DNA of 6,754 nucleotides, taken from positions 1-6,754 of the forward strand of contig CAMLMF010000140.1 of NCBI GenBank assembly GCA_946480995.1. Reading direction: 5' to 3'. Source of the stretch: an uncultured Bdellovibrio sp. (GTDB taxonomy: Bacteria; Bdellovibrionota; Bdellovibrionia; Bdellovibrionales; Bdellovibrionaceae). The notes beneath the pieces are model-generated. The model saw only the letters and a list, made by a program, of their open reading frames with translations, did no database searches and had not been told where the DNA came from. Shown in pieces: positions 6,215-6,754 of this stretch. The position numbers and the translations under genes were made by a program. Within the stretch, counting starts at the first letter, position 1. The number at the start of each line of letters is the position of its first letter.

Positions 6215-6754
6215 TTAGAAGGCGTCCCAACGAATGGCGGCTTTGGGGAACTCGATCCAGTCTTCGTTTTTTGGAAAGCCTTCGGGGCGAGATTCTGTTT
6301 GCGCTTTGAATTTTAAAAATGCTGTTAAGGCACACATGAAGGATTCAAAGGCATGACTATTTTCAATCATCAGCTTGACGTCTTGATCATAGACGAAAGC
6401 CACGTTGTGAGTGCTCAGCGCCTGCAGGATTTCGCGACGACTTTCATCGCCACCGATCGAGTGCTTATGAAAACGCAAATGGCTTTTCATCACGTTTAAA
6501 GCACGCCCTACGCGCCACACTGACAATTTCGGATAGACTTCGATACATGGAATGTCTAAGCGACGCTGAATGTACATAGCACGTGCTAAGAGAGGCGCAA
6601 CATTCGCTCCCATGGCGTGTTGCATGTTGAAGGGTTCTTCCAATTCCGTGGAAACATACATTTCCACACAGCGCTGGGTGTAAGGGGTAAAAAGCTTGCG
6701 CGGTTTTTTCTTTTTGTGCAGCTTGCGCGTGTATTCCCACATCCATTGCACATG
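6215..6754 (-). CDS. DUF429 family protein (RNase H-like fold), N-terminus missing
   Basis: The last 179 codons of a gene that enters from the right edge; the frame stays open to base 6754, so GTG 6751 is probably not the start. Family members are usually about 220-300 residues with an N-terminal strand motif of the GIDGC type, which would lie outside the window. Visible matches to the family pattern are a basic patch KKKK (14-17), RCVEMYV (28-34), FNMQHAMGANV (42-52), IEVYP (71-75), GGDESRR (101-107), HAFESFMCALTA (134-145) and the closing EDWIEFPK (164-171). DUF429 is predicted to have an RNase H-like nuclease fold; no activity is established here. In many members the CALTA motif is preceded by Asp-Ala, whereas here it is Glu-Ser, which may matter for metal binding. 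No signal peptide can be judged. It is upstream of DUF3015 on the same strand, 164 bases away, and probably a separate unit. Confidence 0.65.
   Translation of the reverse strand, partial: HVQWMWEYTRKLHKKKKPRKLFTPYTQRCVEMYVSTELEEPFNMQHAMGANVAPLLARAMYIQRRLDIPCIEVYPKLSVWRVGRALNVMKSHLRFHKHSIGGDESRREILQALSTHNVAFVYDQDVKLMIENSHAFESFMCALTAFLKFKAQTESRPEGFPKNEDWIEFPKAAIRWDAF

Noticed and set aside
5692..6218. Three overlapping plus-strand frames across DUF3015 and its upstream region
   Set aside because: They mirror the strongly codon-biased DUF3015 gene, which creates long antisense frames by chance; no family resemblance.
6465..6746. Alternative minus-strand frame of 93 codons over the DUF429 gene
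   Set aside because: It is a shadow in another frame; the DUF429 frame holds all family motifs and continues to the edge without a frameshift.
1..6754. Defence island, toxin-antitoxin pair, CRISPR, transposon, attachment site or tRNA
   Set aside because: No tandem spacer repeats, transposase or integrase motifs, paired small genes, long direct repeats or cloverleaf sequence were found on either strand.

Overview
The window looks like chromosomal DNA from a Bdellovibrio-like predatory bacterium (Bdellovibrionota). This rests on family content: a DUF3015 secreted protein, a DUF4105 (Lnb N-terminal periplasmic domain) protein and Cys-anchored lipoproteins, in a Gram-negative gene style with mid-40s percent GC judged by eye. 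The assignment is an inference, not a proof. No mobile element, CRISPR array, tRNA, rRNA or defence system is visible, and the window reads as ordinary core or envelope-related genome.

Layout, left to right. Positions 1-793 hold the N-terminal part of a lipoprotein gene on the minus strand, which runs off the left edge. Next, also on the minus strand, is a lipoprotein-type alpha/beta hydrolase (849-1736). A CorA-type Mg2+/Co2+ channel gene (1746-2672, plus strand) diverges from the hydrolase, with only nine bases between the two start codons. CorA then converges on a SAM-dependent methyltransferase gene (2669-3490, minus); the stop codons overlap by four bases inside a terminator palindrome. 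Further right, all on the minus strand, are a large DUF4105 protein with a probable C-terminal beta-barrel (3525-5459), a DUF3015 secreted protein with its own terminator and signs of high expression (5562-6050), and the C-terminal part of a DUF429 protein that runs off the right edge (6215-6754).

Transcription units that can be inferred: DUF429; DUF3015 alone, closed by a strong hairpin/U-tract; DUF4105 followed by the methyltransferase, possibly as one unit ending at the hairpin inside the corA 3' end; corA alone; hydrolase followed by lipoprotein, possibly as one unit. Five of the seven products carry an export signal or membrane segments (two lipoproteins, two signal-peptide proteins, CorA), so the theme is the cell envelope. 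I see no evidence that the genes form one dedicated pathway. The gene-free stretch at 6051-6214 is the DUF3015 promoter/leader plus unexplained sequence; no gene-free stretch exceeds 300 bases.
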